NCBI RefSeq assembly: GCF_022900255.1
Contig: NZ_JALIRM010000010.1
Span: 1-64,000, forward strand
Length of the DNA: 64,000 nucleotides
Origin: Lederbergia wuyishanensis
Lineage (GTDB): Bacteria > Bacillota > Bacilli > Bacillales > Bacillaceae_C
Reading direction: 5' to 3'
Below, piece after piece: positions 42,589 through 52,229 of the stretch (positions are counted from its first letter, which is position 1; each line of letters starts with the position of its first letter). Made by a program: the position numbers and the translations under genes. The notes under the pieces are model-generated. The model ran no database searches. It saw only the letters and a list, made by a program, of their open reading frames with translations, and was not told where the DNA came from.

Positions 42589-43206
42589 GTGGAACAGAAA
42601 CAACGTCCAATAGGAAGGCCAAGGCAGGACGAAAAGGCAAAACCAACGAAAGAAATTATACTAGATGTTGCTACTCGTTTGTTTCTGGAACATGGCTACA
42701 AAATCGTTTCTATGGATGACGTAGCCCAAGCATGTGGTGTTACGAAAGCAACAATTTATTACCATTATTCAACAAAAGCTGACCTATTTACGGATTCTAT
42801 GGTCAAAATGATGATTAGAATCAGAAAACAAATGAATCATTTACTATCCAGTGATCGCCCATTGAAAGAACGTTTACATACATTTTCCTGTGTTTTTTTA
42901 CAAGCGACAATAGATATTGATTTAAAAAGCTTTTTTAAAGAGGCTAATACTTCCTTATCGACTGAACAGATTCAAGAAATCAAAGATGCAGAAGAACAAA
43001 TGTATACTGTGATAGAAGAAGCATTAAACGAGGCTATATTAAAGGGTGAAATACCCAATGTAAATCCGAAATTTGCCGCTCATGCTTTTGTAGCTATGTT
43101 AACAATCGGAAACTATAAAGACGCCCAAAACCATCCTCTTTTCCCAATTGAAAAAATGGCTGACCAAATTATAGAATTTTATTGGAACGGATTGGGTAAA
43201 GGATAA
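42589..43206 (+). CDS. TetR-family repressor of the MMPL exporter
   Basis: 205 residues from GTG 42589 behind AAGGAGAG. TetR helix-turn-helix: EIILDVATRLFLEHGYKIVS and MDDVAQACGVTKATIYYHYS (about 23-62). Divergent from the MMPL gene, which suggests repression of that exporter and of itself. The Gly-Arg-Pro-Arg N terminus is common in such repressors. The inducer is unknown. Confidence 0.88.
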   Translation: MEQKQRPIGRPRQDEKAKPTKEIILDVATRLFLEHGYKIVSMDDVAQACGVTKATIYYHYSTKADLFTDSMVKMMIRIRKQMNHLLSSDRPLKERLHTFSCVFLQATIDIDLKSFFKEANTSLSTEQIQEIKDAEEQMYTVIEEALNEAILKGEIPNVNPKFAAHAFVAMLTIGNYKDAQNHPLFPIEKMADQIIEFYWNGLGKG

Positions 43207-43256
43207 ATAATTATTATCTTTGGAGTGCCCATACCTGAAATAGTGAACTAACGCTA

Positions 43257-43291
43257 TGAATGAAAGTAATGAGATTACTGCTTTTCATTCA
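43257..43291 (+). other. Hairpin in the mprF leader
   Basis: TGAATGAAA-GTAAT ... ATTACTGCTTTTCATTCA pairs over 14 bases with a 4-base bulge and GAG loop. It lies in the 163-base gap before mprF. No T run follows, so it may be leader structure or the end of the tetR message. Confidence 0.45.
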
Positions 43292-43369
43292 ATATATTGT
43301 GTTGCAACTCGGGGCATCTTTTATGTAATGGTACAATAGACGAGACAAGAATATTCAAGCAACAATGAG

Positions 43370-45907
43370 GTGTTAACCATTTTTAAGATTAGGAAAAAGC
43401 AACTATTTCAGGTATTAAAAATATTATTCCCGCTTCTTTTATTGATTTTGGCAGTCGTCGAAATCCAAAAGTCAGTTAAGGGTGTAGATTTTCATTTACT
43501 TCCACAAGAAATAAGCCAGCTGCAAATTTGGCAAGTGGCTTTGTTTTTCATTGTTGCTCTTTGTGCTGTCTCACCAATGTTTTTATACGATACCACGATT
43601 GTAAAATTATTAGGTATTAAAATTCCTTCTAAGAGATTAATTAAGCAATCATTTATCGTGAATACATTTTCCAATATTATTGGATTCGGCGGCCTTGTTG
43701 GCTTAATGCTAAGAAGTTATTTTTATACAAAATACGATGTGGAAAAACAAGGTTTATTGAAAACAATTGCTTCCGTTACCCTTTTTTACCTTACCGGCAT
43801 TTCACTTTTAGCATGGATCATTCCAATTGGATATCATAACTTTCCTTTGCTTCATGATACTAAGTGGCTTATACTTGCGGTTTTAGCTGTTATTTTATAT
43901 CTACCCATCTTTATCTTTATATATATTATGCAAAATAAGCGGAAAAACGGCTTGCATTTAAAGTTCCAAGTAGCAGGTAAGCTAGTTCTTGTTTCTGCTC
44001 TTGAATGGGCGGCAGTTTTTATTGTCATATGGTATTTAACCTATCTATTAAATATTCCTATTCCGTTATCGAGCTTAATTCCAATCTTCATTATTGCTTC
44101 ATGTGCAGGGATTGTCAGTATGATTCCTGGTGGAATGGGATCATTCGATCTTGTTTTCCTTTGGGGGATGCAGAGCTTTGGTATTCTTGATGAAAAAGTT
44201 CTTGTCTTGCTCATACTGTATAGACTTGGATACTTTATATTTCCTTTTCTATTAGCAGCAGTCCTTTTCGTAAAAGAATATTGGGATAAATGGAATCGGT
44301 CATGGAACAACTTACCAAACATTTTCTTTCAGCGGGTTAGTCATATTTCTTTAACTGTTCTAATTTTTATATCAGGAATTATTCTACTGCTTTCAGCTGC
44401 TGTTCCAGGGGTTTTATACAGGCTTAGAATAGCAGAAGAATTTTTATCACAACCAATTATGCAGGTTTCACACCAATTGACTGTAGCAGCAGGTTTTATT
44501 TTATTAGGCTTATGCAGAGGGATTGAATATAAGGTAAAAAGAGCTTACCATTTATCGATTTTAGTTTTATCCCTTGCAGCTATCTTTTCAGTATTAAAAG
44601 GAATTGATTATGAAGAAACGATTTTTATGTTATTCGTAGCTCTTCTATTATTCATGTCAAAAAAGCGATTTTATCGTGAAAGTTATGTAATGACTTGGGG
44701 AAAAGCCCTTTTTGATATAACGGTTGTTTTAATCATCTCCGCCATGTATATCATAATCGGATATTTAAATTTACCGACATCAAAATTTACGATTCCATCC
44801 AAACTTCGCCCCTTTGTCATTACCGATTATTATGACTTATTTTATAGTGGCATCATTGGATTAGTAATCGCATGTATTATTTTAGTATTAGGCTATGTAA
44901 TTCGAAAACCAAAGTTAATCGCAAGTGAACCCTCAATTCATCAAGAGGAAAAAATTAAAGCGCATCTTAACAAATATAGCGGAATGGTCCTATCTCATCT
45001 TATTTTTTTACATGATAAATATGTTTTTTGGAATAAAAACGAAACGGTTCTTTTCAGTTATCAAACGTACGCTGACAAAATAATTATTCTCGGAGATCCT
45101 GTCGGGAATAAAGAAGATATCCCTTCTGCCATTGAGGAATTTCTAGAAACAGCGGATCGATTTGGATATAGGCTCGTTTTCTATGAAGTAAGCAATAAAG
45201 TAATTCCTCATCTTCATGAATATGGTTTTGATTTTTTCAAGCTAGGCGAAGAAGCTTTTGTTGATTTGGATCAATATACACTGAGTGGAAAGAAGATGAA
45301 GGGAAAAAGAGCGATAAAAAATAAGTTCGAAAGGGAAAATTATTTCGTAGAGATAATCAATCCCCCCTTCCAAACAGAGCTTTTACAAGAATTAAAAGAG
45401 GTTTCGGACAAATGGCTTCATGGTAGAAGTGAAAAAGGCTTTTCGCTTGGCTTTTTTGATGAACATTATATGAATATGTCTAAGGTTATCGTCTTAAGAG
45501 GCGAAGATGGAATCATAGGATTTGCTAGTATTATGCCTATGTACGATGACGGGAAAACTGCTTCCGTTGACTTGATGCGTTTTTTACCAGGCGCCCCTCC
45601 TGGAACGATGGATTTTATTTTTATTTCTCTATTTGAGTGGGCAAAGGAAGCTGGATATCACCAATTTAATTTAGGTATGGCACCACTTTCTAATGTAGGT
45701 CAATCGAAGTTTTCATTTTTAAGTGAAAGAATGGCTGCTCAACTGTTCTTGCACGGTCATTTTCTCTATCATTTCAAGGGTTTAAGAAATTTTAAAGAGA
45801 AATATGCGGATAGATGGGAACCTAAGTATTTGGCTTATCGAAAAAAATCATCTTTAACCTTCACAATGGCACAAGTCACGCTTTTAATTAGTAAAAAACG
45901 TGATTAA
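43370..45907 (+). CDS. mprF: MprF, lysylphosphatidylglycerol synthase/flippase
   Basis: 845 residues. The N-terminal flippase has about 14 hydrophobic segments (to about residue 520); the C-terminal cytosolic synthase (about 530-845, DUF2156) has ILGDPVGNKEDIPSAIEEFL, GFASIMPMYDDGKTASVDLM and KFSFLSERMAAQLFLHGHFL. It adds Lys from Lys-tRNA to phosphatidylglycerol and flips it, giving resistance to cationic peptides. The first available start is GTG 43370, but GAGGTG at 43366-43371 overlaps it. An ATT six bases beyond could be the true start. Typical length is 840-860. Confidence 0.92.
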   Translation: MLTIFKIRKKQLFQVLKILFPLLLLILAVVEIQKSVKGVDFHLLPQEISQLQIWQVALFFIVALCAVSPMFLYDTTIVKLLGIKIPSKRLIKQSFIVNTFSNIIGFGGLVGLMLRSYFYTKYDVEKQGLLKTIASVTLFYLTGISLLAWIIPIGYHNFPLLHDTKWLILAVLAVILYLPIFIFIYIMQNKRKNGLHLKFQVAGKLVLVSALEWAAVFIVIWYLTYLLNIPIPLSSLIPIFIIASCAGIVSMIPGGMGSFDLVFLWGMQSFGILDEKVLVLLILYRLGYFIFPFLLAAVLFVKEYWDKWNRSWNNLPNIFFQRVSHISLTVLIFISGIILLLSAAVPGVLYRLRIAEEFLSQPIMQVSHQLTVAAGFILLGLCRGIEYKVKRAYHLSILVLSLAAIFSVLKGIDYEETIFMLFVALLLFMSKKRFYRESYVMTWGKALFDITVVLIISAMYIIIGYLNLPTSKFTIPSKLRPFVITDYYDLFYSGIIGLVIACIILVLGYVIRKPKLIASEPSIHQEEKIKAHLNKYSGMVLSHLIFLHDKYVFWNKNETVLFSYQTYADKIIILGDPVGNKEDIPSAIEEFLETADRFGYRLVFYEVSNKVIPHLHEYGFDFFKLGEEAFVDLDQYTLSGKKMKGKRAIKNKFERENYFVEIINPPFQTELLQELKEVSDKWLHGRSEKGFSLGFFDEHYMNMSKVIVLRGEDGIIGFASIMPMYDDGKTASVDLMRFLPGAPPGTMDFIFISLFEWAKEAGYHQFNLGMAPLSNVGQSKFSFLSERMAAQLFLHGHFLYHFKGLRNFKEKYADRWEPKYLAYRKKSSLTFTMAQVTLLISKKRD

Positions 45908-45914
45908 CCTAAAC

Positions 45915-45948
45915 AAGGCCGATTACTCCACTAGGTAATCGGCCTTTC
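45915..45948. terminator. Bidirectional terminator between mprF and the EcsC-family gene
   Basis: AAGGCCGATTAC ... GTAATCGGCCTT, a 12-base-pair stem with an 8-base loop, then TTC on the plus strand. It overlaps the C-terminal codons of the EcsC-family gene on the other strand. Confidence 0.85.
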
Positions 45949-46662
45949 ATTTATATCTTTTAAAGTCCTTAATCGATACGCGTTCATCGCCGTTTCTCCT
46001 AAATGATCCAGTAGGTTATAGTTGGCGTATGCTCCTACAATAGCGCCGAAACCCGGAATCAATTGTAGCATTTTCACGAAATCAATATAATCTCTGTATT
46101 CTTGCTGGAATTTTTTCCAATCCATATCCACTAAAAATTGCTTTTCTTCCTCCCAATTTTCAATGATACGGAATGTTTCCCTTCTTTTTTCATCGCTAGA
46201 AAAAGCAAGCTGAAAAACGTGAAGAATGAACAGGCGCTCTTCATAATCGTTTGTATCGAAGCCGTAAACAGCAGCCGCTTCGAATAAAAATTTCATTTCA
46301 ATTGATAGGAGCAACGGAAAATCAGCCAATCCAAGTAAAATACCTCCAGCTCCTGTTCCTGCACCTTCAATAACTGCGGTTTTCCGATATGTTGACAGCT
46401 TTTCTCTCAATAATTCGTCCTTATCTTGTAGACTCATACCTAAGGTCTGGTACTTCTTTGTTGTAATGTCGGAACCAATCAATGTTGCTTTAACCATGTT
46501 TTTTATGCTTTCTGTCATAACTGTATGCACTTTTTCTGGAATAAGGCTATTCACTTTAGTTTGTGCTTTTTTTGATAATCGATTAATGAGACTAGATTGC
46601 TTTAGCATCTTTTCTTTCCAAGCCCGTAGTTCATCTTTTACTTTTGTACTATAATCAGTCAT
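45931..46662 (-). CDS. EcsC-family protein
   Basis: 243 residues from ATG 46662 behind AAAGGA; an in-frame earlier start at 46707 is rejected for lack of a ribosome site. Family landmarks: an N-terminal charged helix, EGAGTGAGGILLGLADFPLLLSIEMKFLFEAAAVYGFD and IPGFGAIVGAYANYNLLDHL. EcsC-like proteins are peripheral membrane proteins of unclear function, distinct from the ecsABC transporter locus. No ecsAB neighbours are seen, so it is a stand-alone paralogue. Confidence 0.85.
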   Translation of the reverse strand: MTDYSTKVKDELRAWKEKMLKQSSLINRLSKKAQTKVNSLIPEKVHTVMTESIKNMVKATLIGSDITTKKYQTLGMSLQDKDELLREKLSTYRKTAVIEGAGTGAGGILLGLADFPLLLSIEMKFLFEAAAVYGFDTNDYEERLFILHVFQLAFSSDEKRRETFRIIENWEEEKQFLVDMDWKKFQQEYRDYIDFVKMLQLIPGFGAIVGAYANYNLLDHLGETAMNAYRLRTLKDINERPIT

Positions 46663-46689
46663 GTTTATCATCCTTTTACATTCGCTATT

Positions 46690-46795
46690 TGGAAAAGCGG
46701 AAGGCATCCAATCTTAGACCAGGCCACCAAGTGCTTTGAGGCAAAAATTTCCTCTTTGACTTTAATTGCGGGCAGGTGCCTGAAGCTAGACAGCA
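46690..46795. repeat. Intergenic repeat of the GGAGCTAGACAG type, degenerate
   Basis: The stretch begins AAAAGCGGAAGGCATCC and ends GCAGGTGCCTGAAGCTAGACA, with complementary GGCAxC/GGTGCC arms. Similar elements ending (G)GAGCTAGACA recur between Bacillus genes. Matching was by memory, not by search. It lies beside the EcsC-family gene and is not coding. Confidence 0.4.
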
Positions 46796-46893
46796 AAAGT
46801 CTTTGTACAATGTTACAGACTAAAATCAAACTATAACTAATTTAACTAGTACAAAAGTATACGCATTACATGGCAAAAAGTTTCAATTTCTGC

Positions 46894-47073
46894 TTATTCC
46901 CCTTGATAGCGCCGATCCTTTTGCATTAATAATACGTCAATTTTCGTTTCAATTCTGTGTAAAGTTTGCAGAAAATCCCCTAACATTTTTTCATTATAAT
47001 GAACATCTATATTTGTTTGTTCTTCATTTCTTATTAGTGTTTCCTGGTAACGGCGAACCGATTTTAAATCCAT
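46894..47073 (-). CDS. Small soluble coiled-coil-like protein, 59 residues
   Basis: ATG 47073 follows AGGGGGATG, a strong ribosome site. The protein starts MDLKSVRRYQETLIRNEEQT, is charged and wholly helical in pattern, and ends QKDRRYQGE. It has one long amphipathic stretch with Leu/Ile spacing. No family is recognised; it was found by reading below the usual length cut. It is divergent from nothing and precedes the EcsC-family gene on the same strand, separated by the intergenic repeat. Confidence 0.65.
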   Translation of the reverse strand: MDLKSVRRYQETLIRNEEQTNIDVHYNEKMLGDFLQTLHRIETKIDVLLMQKDRRYQGE

Positions 47074-47154
47074 GTCACATCCCCCTAACTCTTTTTGTTC
47101 TCAATAAAGAATATATTTTTATTCTATAATGAATCAGATGGGATGACAACATAT

Positions 47155-49320
47155 TCAATGAAAAAGACCGGATTCTTTTGATTTTTTTAACAACGCTTTC
47201 GTTTTTTGGCTAAGTGGTTCCTTTAAAAACGCACCAAACAACAAAGCAATTATTCCAAATATGGAGAGAAAAAGAAAATCATGCAAAACTCTTTGCCAGA
47301 CGATTCCTCCTACCGCTTCTCTCATTAAATCAACAGAATAGGTGAAGGGAAGAAATGGGCTAATGATTTGAAAAAATCTTGGCAGGAGTACGATCGGATA
47401 CGTCCCTCCAGAACCTGCAATTTGCAAGACAAGCATAATAATTGCTAATGCTTTACCTACATTTCCAAAGACAGAAACAAGCGAATATACAATCAGCATG
47501 AAAATAAGACAAATGAAAAGCCCAAACACGACAAACCATACAGGGGCACTGACTGATACTCCGAGTATAAATAAGTCACCTAACGTAACGATAAGTGTTT
47601 GTAGAAATCCAATCGTTAAAAAAGTCAAAAATCGACCAAAGTAAATTTGTTTTCCAGTTAAAGAATCCTGATGTACGTCTACGGCCAACAACGAAATAAG
47701 CAGAAGAGCACCAACCCAAATTGAAAGTACCGTATAAAAAGGAGTCATACCAGTCCCATAATTTTCAATCGGGAAAAGCTTATGTTCATTCAGTTTTACT
47801 GGTTCTTCGAAAAAGTTGCGTTCAGCATTAGGGTCATGTCGAAGTAAATTAATCATCTCGTTAATATCAGCTTCGTTTTTTAGGTTTCGAATTTTGTCCG
47901 CAAGTTCCTTCACTTTTGCATTCACATACGGAAACTGACCATGAGCATAATCCAAAGCTTTTTTACCTTCTTTTAAGTTACCTTGAGTGTTTTTTAAAAT
48001 TCTTTCCACTTCTGGTAATGTTGACTGAGCCTCGGTTAATAAAGCCTTTGCATCTGACAATGTTTTTTTAGCCTTTGCTACCTCACTTAAAATCGTCGGT
48101 TCAATGGAATTTTGATATTCATCAACAAATGCATCTAATTTTGTTGGAACTGCAGATGCCTTATTTTTAATTTCTTCAAGAGTATCTTTAACTTCCTGCT
48201 TTTTTTGATTAAGAAATTGATCAATATCCGTTACATTTCCTTGCGCATTTTGCAATGCCGATTTTAACTCACCAGTTTTAGCAATTGCCTGATCTAATTG
48301 CTCGTTTCCAGCACTCCCTGCCTGTTCTGAATTGGTCTTTTTAAGCTGAATTAATGACGATTCAATCGTATCAACCGTTTGGAGCGCATCGTTAAATTGA
48401 TTCTCTAGACTTTTTTGTAATTGGTCTCCCTTACTTAAATCAATATTTATGTTTTGGGTGTTGTTTAAAAAGCTGTTGATATCTTTAGAGATTTTTTGTA
48501 CTCTTTCCACATCCGCCTTAATTTTTGGCGTGATTGCATTAAGGCGATTTTCTGCTGTTGTTATAAAATCAGTTGTTTTATTTATCGTATCCAGCCCATT
48601 ACTCGTAAGTTGCCTGACCTCAGGAATTTTCCCTTCTGCTTTATTAAGGATGTTCTCTGCTGAAGTTGCGTCTGCCAACGATTCATTTAAAACACGATTT
48701 ATTTCAGGTAAATTTTCTTCAAGAATAAAAATATAATGCTCAAATCGCTCAATGTCTGGAAGATCACGTGCCAATTCGAGGCCAATTTCATTGAACAAAT
48801 CAAAAATAACTCCATTCACAGTAGAGATGAACTTACTGCTCACTTGCTCAACTATTAAGGAAGCCCCTTTTTGCGTAATTTTGGGTGAAACGGAATTAAT
48901 TTTTTCATTTACATAGTACTCCATTTGAGCTTTTTCCGGTTTAACCGATATAACAGAAGCCAATTTTTCCGAGAAGTCTTTAGGAATAATAATGACTGCG
49001 AAGTAATTTCCATAATTGACCTCGTCCATTGCCTTTTTTCGATTCGTAAAATGCCAATCCATGCTTTTGTTTGTTTTTAACGTGTTGACTAACTCTTTCC
49101 CAACATTAATTTCTTGGTCACGGATTTTAGCACCCACGTCTTCATTCACTATCGCAACTGGAAGATTACCCGTTTCTGAATACGGGTCCCACATCGCTGC
49201 AATATTCAACCATGCATAAAGAGAAGGAAGTACAATAAGGCCGCCGATTAAAATAGCGGCAGCCCAGTTAGTGACAATATTTTTCAAGTCATTTGTGTAA
49301 ATCTTTTTTATGTTTTTCAT
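47155..49320 (-). CDS. YhgE/Pip-domain membrane protein
   Basis: 721 residues. One N-terminal transmembrane segment (about 20-38), then a long external region with coiled coils (about 190-500: INKTTDFITTAENRLN, DIDQFLNQKKQEVKDTLEEI, LKNAQGNVT...) and a C-terminal ABC-2-type membrane bundle of five segments (about 540-705). This is the YhgE/Pip layout, related to the phage-infection protein and type VII secretion accessory proteins. AAAGGATTTAACC precedes ATG 49320. Function in Bacillus is uncertain; a role in secretion or phage entry is only family knowledge. Confidence 0.87.
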   Translation of the reverse strand: MKNIKKIYTNDLKNIVTNWAAAILIGGLIVLPSLYAWLNIAAMWDPYSETGNLPVAIVNEDVGAKIRDQEINVGKELVNTLKTNKSMDWHFTNRKKAMDEVNYGNYFAVIIIPKDFSEKLASVISVKPEKAQMEYYVNEKINSVSPKITQKGASLIVEQVSSKFISTVNGVIFDLFNEIGLELARDLPDIERFEHYIFILEENLPEINRVLNESLADATSAENILNKAEGKIPEVRQLTSNGLDTINKTTDFITTAENRLNAITPKIKADVERVQKISKDINSFLNNTQNINIDLSKGDQLQKSLENQFNDALQTVDTIESSLIQLKKTNSEQAGSAGNEQLDQAIAKTGELKSALQNAQGNVTDIDQFLNQKKQEVKDTLEEIKNKASAVPTKLDAFVDEYQNSIEPTILSEVAKAKKTLSDAKALLTEAQSTLPEVERILKNTQGNLKEGKKALDYAHGQFPYVNAKVKELADKIRNLKNEADINEMINLLRHDPNAERNFFEEPVKLNEHKLFPIENYGTGMTPFYTVLSIWVGALLLISLLAVDVHQDSLTGKQIYFGRFLTFLTIGFLQTLIVTLGDLFILGVSVSAPVWFVVFGLFICLIFMLIVYSLVSVFGNVGKALAIIMLVLQIAGSGGTYPIVLLPRFFQIISPFLPFTYSVDLMREAVGGIVWQRVLHDFLFLSIFGIIALLFGAFLKEPLSQKTKALLKKSKESGLFH

Positions 49321-49382
49321 GGTTAAATCCTTTATAAGGGTAATTTTAATAATAATTTACCCATTAAAAGGTTATATAACCA

Positions 49383-51665
49383 TTAGAAAACTTCAAAATC
49401 TCTCCACTCTTCCGGCATCATTCTTTTATACTTAGTTTGAAGGTACCTGTCATCGAAGAGGACTATAATACCTTTATCTGTTTCAGTCCTGATGAGCCTT
49501 CCGCCAGCTTGAAGAATTTTATTCATACCAGGAAACACATAGGAAATATCGTAACCATTTTTTCCAATGTCGTTAAAGTATTTCTTTATCAATTCTCGTT
49601 CAAAACCGATTTGCGGGAGTCCGACTCCAACCAAAAAGACGCCATTTAATCGATCCCCTTTTAAATCGACTCCTTCTGAAAAGATGCCGCCTAACACAGC
49701 AAAAGCTATAAGTGAATCCTTCTGATCCGGTTGGAATTTTAATAAAAAATCTTCCCGTTCAGTTTCAGTCATTCCCGGACCTTGGATAATCGTTGAAATT
49801 CCAGTATCGCGCACTGTCCATTCATCAAATACACGATTCATATATTGATATGAAGGAAAGAAAATGATGTAATTTCCCGGTCTTTCTGTAATGACTTCTT
49901 CAATTGATTGAACAATCGGCATAATAGATTCTTCTCGATCACGGTATCGTGTTGACAATGAATGGACCCTAACATCTGTTTGTTCTTTTGAAAAAGGCGA
50001 AGGGATGGATACAGTGTAATCATCATCTTTAGCCCCGAGCATAAGCATGAAATAATTCAATGGAGACAAGGTTGCTGAAAAATATATCCTCGCCTTGAAT
50101 GACTTTCCGGCTTGATGAACAACGGTAGAAGGATCCAAACAAAACATTTTAATCATCACTTCATTCCGGATTACCTCAATATAGGTGACATATTGTTCAT
50201 CATATAACTTAGTGATGCGCGACCAGCTTAACGCCGCGAAATAGGCATCGAGTAAAGCTTGTCCGTTCTCCCCTTCTACGCCTCTAAATAATTCTTGTTC
50301 CGCATCTTCAATGAATTTTTCAATAAGCCGATTAAACTCCTCATCAACCTCTTGTAAAACTTGATATTGCTCTCCATTAGCTTGCTTTCTTATACGGAGA
50401 AAAAAGTCATTTATTAATTTGGTAGATTCAAAAACATGACTGTGCTTAAATAGTCGCTTTAATTCTAGAAACATCCTTTTTTCTAAACTAGCGGAATACA
50501 TATCACGTGCTCGATCAACTAAGTTATGAACCTCATCGACAAGAAGAACCGTTTGTTTTTTTATCTCATCAAAGATTCGCTTTAATGATACCCGGGGATC
50601 AAAAATGTAATTATAGTCACAAATGACTGCGTCCGCCGCGTAAGCAAGTTCCAGCGAATATTCAAATGGGCACACCATATGCTTCCTTGCGTATATCTCT
50701 ATTGTCTCTCTCGTCAACTCGGATTCATTTGAAAGAATATCAAGAACAGCATCATTTATTCGGTCATAAAATCCGTCAGCAAAAGGACAGTGCTCTTTTG
50801 TACAAATCTTCTCTTCTGTGAAACAAATTTTATCTTTTGCCGTGATTGTGACGGATTTCGCGTTTAATCCGTTATTCCTCATTAAACGCAAAGCTTCCTC
50901 GGCTGTTTGACGGGTTGTAGTTCGAGCTGTTAAATAGAAAATTTTCTTGAGGTTACCCTCCCCAATTGCTTTTACAGCAGGAAATAAGGTGGAAATAGTC
51001 TTCCCAATCCCTGTTGGTGCTGTTGCAAATAATGTTTTTTCATCTACAATCGTTTTATAAACTGATGCGGCTAACTGACGCTGACCCTTTCGATATGCTT
51101 CATATGGAAATGTGAGATCCCTAGCACTATTTTTCAACTCTTGTTCATGCTCTTTCAGCCATTTTCCATAAGGTGCATAGCTTTTAAGAAGCATAAACAT
51201 AAAGTCTTCTAAATCTTGAAAGTGGAATTTGCTCCTAAATTTCTTCGTTTCTTCCGTTTCTTTTTGAATATAGGTGAGCTGGACATTTATTTCACTAAAT
51301 TCATGCTGTTTGGCATACATATAGGCATAACATTTTGCCTGAGCCCAGTGTACAGGATATGTGTCTTCGGTAATTTCCTGCAGGTTTCCAGATGTGGACT
51401 TGATTTCATCAATCGTGACTCCATCTTCCAAACGGAGTAATCCATCACATCTTCCTTCAATAACAAAAAGGAGATGATCATAAACCATCTCTGTTTGAAG
51501 AAAGACTTCACTTTCATCGTTATCACTATAGTCCTTCTGAACTTTACGATGCGCTTTCGTGCCCTCAGTCAAAGTGGTGACACTTCTAAAACCTGATTCG
51601 ATGCTCCCACTTCGATACACATATTCTACAAGCGGACGCACTGCTATTTTTATTTGATGATCCAT
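49383..51665 (-). CDS. XPD/DinG-type helicase fused to a PD-(D/E)XK nuclease domain
   Basis: 760 residues. The N-terminal RecB-like nuclease (about 60-130) has D74, and E87-x-K89 in DEIKST, followed by QAKCYAYMYAK. Helicase core: Walker A APTGIGKT (216-223), 4Fe-4S cysteines Cys281/288/293/332, DEVH (377-380) and the C-terminal SEGVDLKGDRLNGVFLVGVG and GRLIRTETDKG. This is the layout of the Rad3/XPD-like 5'-3' helicases found in Firmicutes. It would unwind and trim DNA, perhaps in repair. Start ATG 51665 follows GGGTGAGAAA. Confidence 0.88.
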   Translation of the reverse strand: MDHQIKIAVRPLVEYVYRSGSIESGFRSVTTLTEGTKAHRKVQKDYSDNDESEVFLQTEMVYDHLLFVIEGRCDGLLRLEDGVTIDEIKSTSGNLQEITEDTYPVHWAQAKCYAYMYAKQHEFSEINVQLTYIQKETEETKKFRSKFHFQDLEDFMFMLLKSYAPYGKWLKEHEQELKNSARDLTFPYEAYRKGQRQLAASVYKTIVDEKTLFATAPTGIGKTISTLFPAVKAIGEGNLKKIFYLTARTTTRQTAEEALRLMRNNGLNAKSVTITAKDKICFTEEKICTKEHCPFADGFYDRINDAVLDILSNESELTRETIEIYARKHMVCPFEYSLELAYAADAVICDYNYIFDPRVSLKRIFDEIKKQTVLLVDEVHNLVDRARDMYSASLEKRMFLELKRLFKHSHVFESTKLINDFFLRIRKQANGEQYQVLQEVDEEFNRLIEKFIEDAEQELFRGVEGENGQALLDAYFAALSWSRITKLYDEQYVTYIEVIRNEVMIKMFCLDPSTVVHQAGKSFKARIYFSATLSPLNYFMLMLGAKDDDYTVSIPSPFSKEQTDVRVHSLSTRYRDREESIMPIVQSIEEVITERPGNYIIFFPSYQYMNRVFDEWTVRDTGISTIIQGPGMTETEREDFLLKFQPDQKDSLIAFAVLGGIFSEGVDLKGDRLNGVFLVGVGLPQIGFERELIKKYFNDIGKNGYDISYVFPGMNKILQAGGRLIRTETDKGIIVLFDDRYLQTKYKRMMPEEWRDFEVF

Positions 51666-51682
51666 TTTCTCACCCGTTTTAA

Positions 51683-51815
51683 TGGAGTTTTTTCTCGAAC
51701 ATCGTTATTTTTAATTCAACTGAGAAAGGAGCTGCCAAAGTCATATAAACCGTTAAACATCCTTTTTAGATGTAATTTACAAAGCAACAAATCTTACGAA
51801 AACAGCCTAATCGGA
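51683..51815. repeat. Third copy of the dispersed structured repeat (C)
   Basis: Shares TTTTTTCTCGAACATCGTTA at its start, ACTGAGAAA(G/A)GAG..GCCAAA in the middle and CTTACGAAAACAGCCTAAT at its end with the copies at 21.1-21.4 kb. Hairpin ACATC-CTTTTTTA-GATGT (51757-51773) takes the place of ACTCCC/GGGGGT and ACACC/GGTGT of those copies. The 244-base gap has no other gene. Confidence 0.5.
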
Positions 51816-51909
51816 TATACAAACATTGTAGCACATGCGTTCGCAATGACCAATGAGTATTAGTTCATATTCTCAACTTCCCTTACAAATAAAAACTACT
51901 GCCAACACT

Positions 51910-52149
51910 TCATTGATTTATATCCAATTCCAATGTCTTAATGTCCATGCCGTCCTTTGTTAAACGATATAATCCAAAAACAGCGGGATTAGCTTGCACC
52001 AACCCTTCGCGAATTAATTCTTTTAATGCCTCGTTAACGTAGGATGGATTCCCGCCTGCTTCAGGAAGCTTATCAGCAATCTGTTTTGGCGTCTGCCATT
52101 CAGTTGTTAATTCGAGTAACACGGAGCGTTGTGTTGGAGTGAGATCCAT
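51910..52149 (-). CDS. Small winged-helix-like protein, 79 residues
   Basis: ATG 52149 follows GGAGGGATAAT. The reading TPTQRSVLLELTTEWQTPKQ-IADKLPEAGGNPSYVNEALKEL-IREGLVQANPAVFGLYRLTKDG is a compact winged-helix DNA-binding pattern (HTH then a wing). No ligand domain is present. Single gene; target unknown. Confidence 0.7.
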   Translation of the reverse strand: MDLTPTQRSVLLELTTEWQTPKQIADKLPEAGGNPSYVNEALKELIREGLVQANPAVFGLYRLTKDGMDIKTLELDINQ

Positions 52150-52229
52150 ACATTATCCCTCCCTGCTTTATTAGATCATTATCCTAGAAAATACTTTATA
52201 CTTACTCCTATCAATCTTTTATGTTGCTT

